This document shows, piece by piece, positions 5,430 to 6,468 of a stretch of DNA of 6,468 nucleotides. Under the pieces are notes generated by a model. That model searched no databases. It was given only the letters and a program-made list of their open reading frames with translations, and was not told the DNA's origin. The first letter of the stretch is position 1; the number at the start of each line of letters is the position of its first letter. The stretch is from positions 1 through 6,468 of the forward strand of contig CANRKW010000060.1 of NCBI GenBank assembly GCA_947631345.1, given 5' to 3'. The DNA is from an uncultured Bacilli bacterium (GTDB taxonomy: Bacteria > Bacillota_I > Bacilli_A > RF39 > UBA660). Position numbers and translations under genes: made by a program.

Positions 5430-6389
5430 TTAGTTATTTATATAATATGCATAATATTCATCAAATGTTATATTTTCTCTTGTCATTATTTCTGATACAT
5501 TAGTACCAACATATCTGTATCTCCAGTTATCTGTATTAAAACCAGTTATATCACTTTTTCCATTAGGATATCTAAATACAAAGCCATATTTTGGAGCATT
5601 TTCTTGTAACCATTTGTATTCTGGACTTGTATTTATATCTATTTCTTCTTCATTTTGATAAATCGGTATAATTAAAACACTAAGTCCAGTTTGATATTCA
5701 GAGTGTCCAGCTCTTGCAGCAATTGTATCTGCTTCACTTGTACCATATATATCTTGCATTTCATTATAAGCCTCTTCTTGTTCTTTATAACTTCTGTAAC
5801 CTTGTGAAACTACTAATGTATACCCACTTTCTTTTGCTTTATTTATCATATTTGCAAGTGCATCATACATCACACTTCTTGCATATATACCATCATATGC
5901 ATATGCCCCAGGTAATTCCATTAAATCACTTGGTTCATAAGTTGAAGGTAACCCATTAAATTTATTCACAAGCATTAATGTGTCTTTAGAAGTATCAGTT
6001 TCTGTAATATCACTATACCACTCACTATCAGCTTTAACATTTACAATTGAAACAACCTTTTTAAGTTCTAAAGTATTATTTTCACTATAATAATCTAAAT
6101 ATCTATCTAAATTAGAATATATAAAATACTTTTCTTTTATAAATTTAGTTATATTACTATCATACTTTCTTTTAAGTAAATCATTTATCTTATCTTTATC
6201 TAATTCACTTTTTAAAGTCTTTATTTCATTTTCTGTATAACCAACTTCTGCTAATTTATATTCTATACTTTCCTTTAATTTAGCATCACTACTAACTTTA
6301 ACTATAACAAAAACTATAAACGCGACTAAAATAACAACCCCGCCTATAAAAACACCTAATCTTTTAACATTTAATTTCCTTTTTATCAT
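5430..6389 (-). CDS. Membrane-anchored VanY/LdcB-fold carboxypeptidase homologue lacking its zinc ligands
   Basis: 319 residues from ATG at 6387-6389, with GAGGAG 5 bases upstream. A TTG nine codons earlier would lie in the promoter and lacks a ribosome site. A transmembrane anchor spans about 11-31 after KRKLNVKR, so the body is outside the membrane. A charged helical/linker region (35-125) precedes the VanY domain (about 140-305). Family landmarks are clear: VVSQGYRSYKEQEEAYN (193-208), AARAGHSEYQTGLSV, KWLQENAPKYGFVFRYP and ITGFNTDNWRYRYVG. In active members the motifs read SxHxxGxAxD and ExWH. Here they are SEYQTGLSVL (H to Y232, D to L239) and DNWR (catalytic E to D287, H to R290), so all three zinc ligands are gone. 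Active VanY/LdcB enzymes trim D-Ala or stem peptides of peptidoglycan. This one is more likely a binding or regulatory protein of the envelope. It is first in the yvcK operon. Confidence 0.9.
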   Translation of the reverse strand: MIKRKLNVKRLGVFIGGVVILVAFIVFVIVKVSSDAKLKESIEYKLAEVGYTENEIKTLKSELDKDKINDLLKRKYDSNITKFIKEKYFIYSNLDRYLDYYSENNTLELKKVVSIVNVKADSEWYSDITETDTSKDTLMLVNKFNGLPSTYEPSDLMELPGAYAYDGIYARSVMYDALANMINKAKESGYTLVVSQGYRSYKEQEEAYNEMQDIYGTSEADTIAARAGHSEYQTGLSVLIIPIYQNEEEIDINTSPEYKWLQENAPKYGFVFRYPNGKSDITGFNTDNWRYRYVGTNVSEIMTRENITFDEYYAYYINN

Positions 6390-6394
6390 ATCTT

Positions 6395-6400
6395 CTCCTC
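6395..6400 (-). promoter_or_regulatory. Ribosome binding site GAGGAG deciding the start of the VanY-like gene
   Basis: GAGGAG lies 5 bases upstream of the ATG at 6389 and starts only about 7 bases after the -10 box. The site therefore forms nearly the whole 5' leader. It excludes the longer TTG-start reading from 6416. Confidence 0.8.
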
Positions 6401-6406
6401 GATATA

Positions 6407-6435
6407 ATTGTATCAAAATTTAGTTACTTCTACAA
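6407..6435 (-). promoter_or_regulatory. Extended -10 promoter of the yvcK operon
   Basis: On the minus strand the -10 TACAAT (6407-6412) is preceded by TGA, giving the extended -10 TGnTACAAT. A weak -35 TTGTAG (6430-6435) lies 17 bases upstream. The predicted start is near 6400, leaving a leader of about 10 bases. The extended -10 would compensate for the poor -35. No second promoter is obvious before 2560, so five genes probably depend on it, unless transcription also enters from beyond the right edge. Confidence 0.65.
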
Positions 6436-6453
6436 TAGTGAAAATATAGAAGT
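6426..6453. repeat. Inverted repeat overlapping the -35 region
   Basis: ACTTCTA (6426-6432) and TAGAAGT (6447-6453) are 7-bp inverted arms separated by 14 bases, and one arm overlaps the -35 box at 6430-6435. This could be an operator or the remains of an upstream terminator, but arms this short can arise by chance in such AT-rich DNA. Confidence 0.3.
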
Positions 6454-6468
6454 TATAAATTGTTATTT

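Noticed and set aside
5196..5495. Plus-strand open frame of 99 codons opposite yvcK
   Set aside because: It is a shadow of the highly conserved yvcK N-terminus, which is constrained on the minus strand. No promoter or ribosome site supports it.
5714..5959. Plus-strand open frame of 81 codons
   Set aside because: It is antisense to the VanY-like domain, rich in His, Leu and Tyr, and has no initiation signals.
6414..6416. TTG start for the VanY-like gene (nine residues longer)
   Set aside because: The codon falls inside the extended -10/spacer region and lacks a ribosome site. GAGGAG supports the ATG at 6389.
1..6468. tRNA, rRNA, insertion sequence or prophage genes
   Set aside because: No cloverleaf-like or rRNA sequence, transposase motif, terminal repeats or phage genes could be found on either strand.

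Overview
The window is a compact, AT-rich piece of bacterial chromosome. Every gene I can support lies on the minus strand, with gaps mostly of 2-50 bases. The likely source is a low-GC Bacillota or Tenericutes-like lineage, perhaps an uncultured gut Bacilli. The basis is the base composition, strong AGGAGG-type ribosome sites, a YvcK/GlmR gene, sigma-A-type promoters, and membrane and surface proteins rich in Lys, Asn, Ile and Tyr. All tryptophans in the predicted proteins use TGG and yvcK ends in TGA, so the standard bacterial code applies rather than the Mollicutes code 4.

Read in the direction of transcription (high to low coordinates), there are two transcription units. Unit A (about 6435 to 2549) starts at an extended -10 promoter with a leader of only about 10 bases. 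It encodes a membrane-anchored VanY/LdcB-fold protein that has lost its zinc ligands (5430-6389), the UDP-sugar-binding carbon/peptidoglycan regulator YvcK/GlmR (4478-5419), an apparently active HAD 5'-nucleotidase of the YqfW/NT5C type (3887-4465), a two-helix DUF3592-like membrane protein (3480-3884), and a membrane-anchored NodB/polysaccharide-deacetylase-like protein that also appears to have lost its catalytic residues (2607-3431). It ends at a weak intrinsic terminator.

Unit B (about 2560 to beyond the left edge) starts at a near-consensus promoter, TTGACT-17-TATAAT, whose -35 box is the 3' arm of unit A's terminator hairpin. An 18-bp perfect palindrome lies just upstream. Unit B encodes a single-pass membrane protein with a cytoplasmic coiled coil, a Thr/Pro stalk and an unrecognised ectodomain (1188-2498). 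It then encodes a membrane-anchored pilin-like protein with a long Cys-containing repeat array that runs off the left edge (1-1174, C-terminus missing). The last five repeats have an exact 81-bp (27-residue) period.

The most striking feature is that two different peptidoglycan-enzyme folds, a D,D/L,D-carboxypeptidase and a polysaccharide deacetylase, are both kept as membrane-anchored apparent pseudoenzymes in one operon around yvcK. In Bacillus, YvcK steers carbon toward UDP-GlcNAc and wall precursors. A wall-ligand-binding or wall-sensing role for the pair is inference. The pseudoenzyme calls rest on residues read directly from the sequence.
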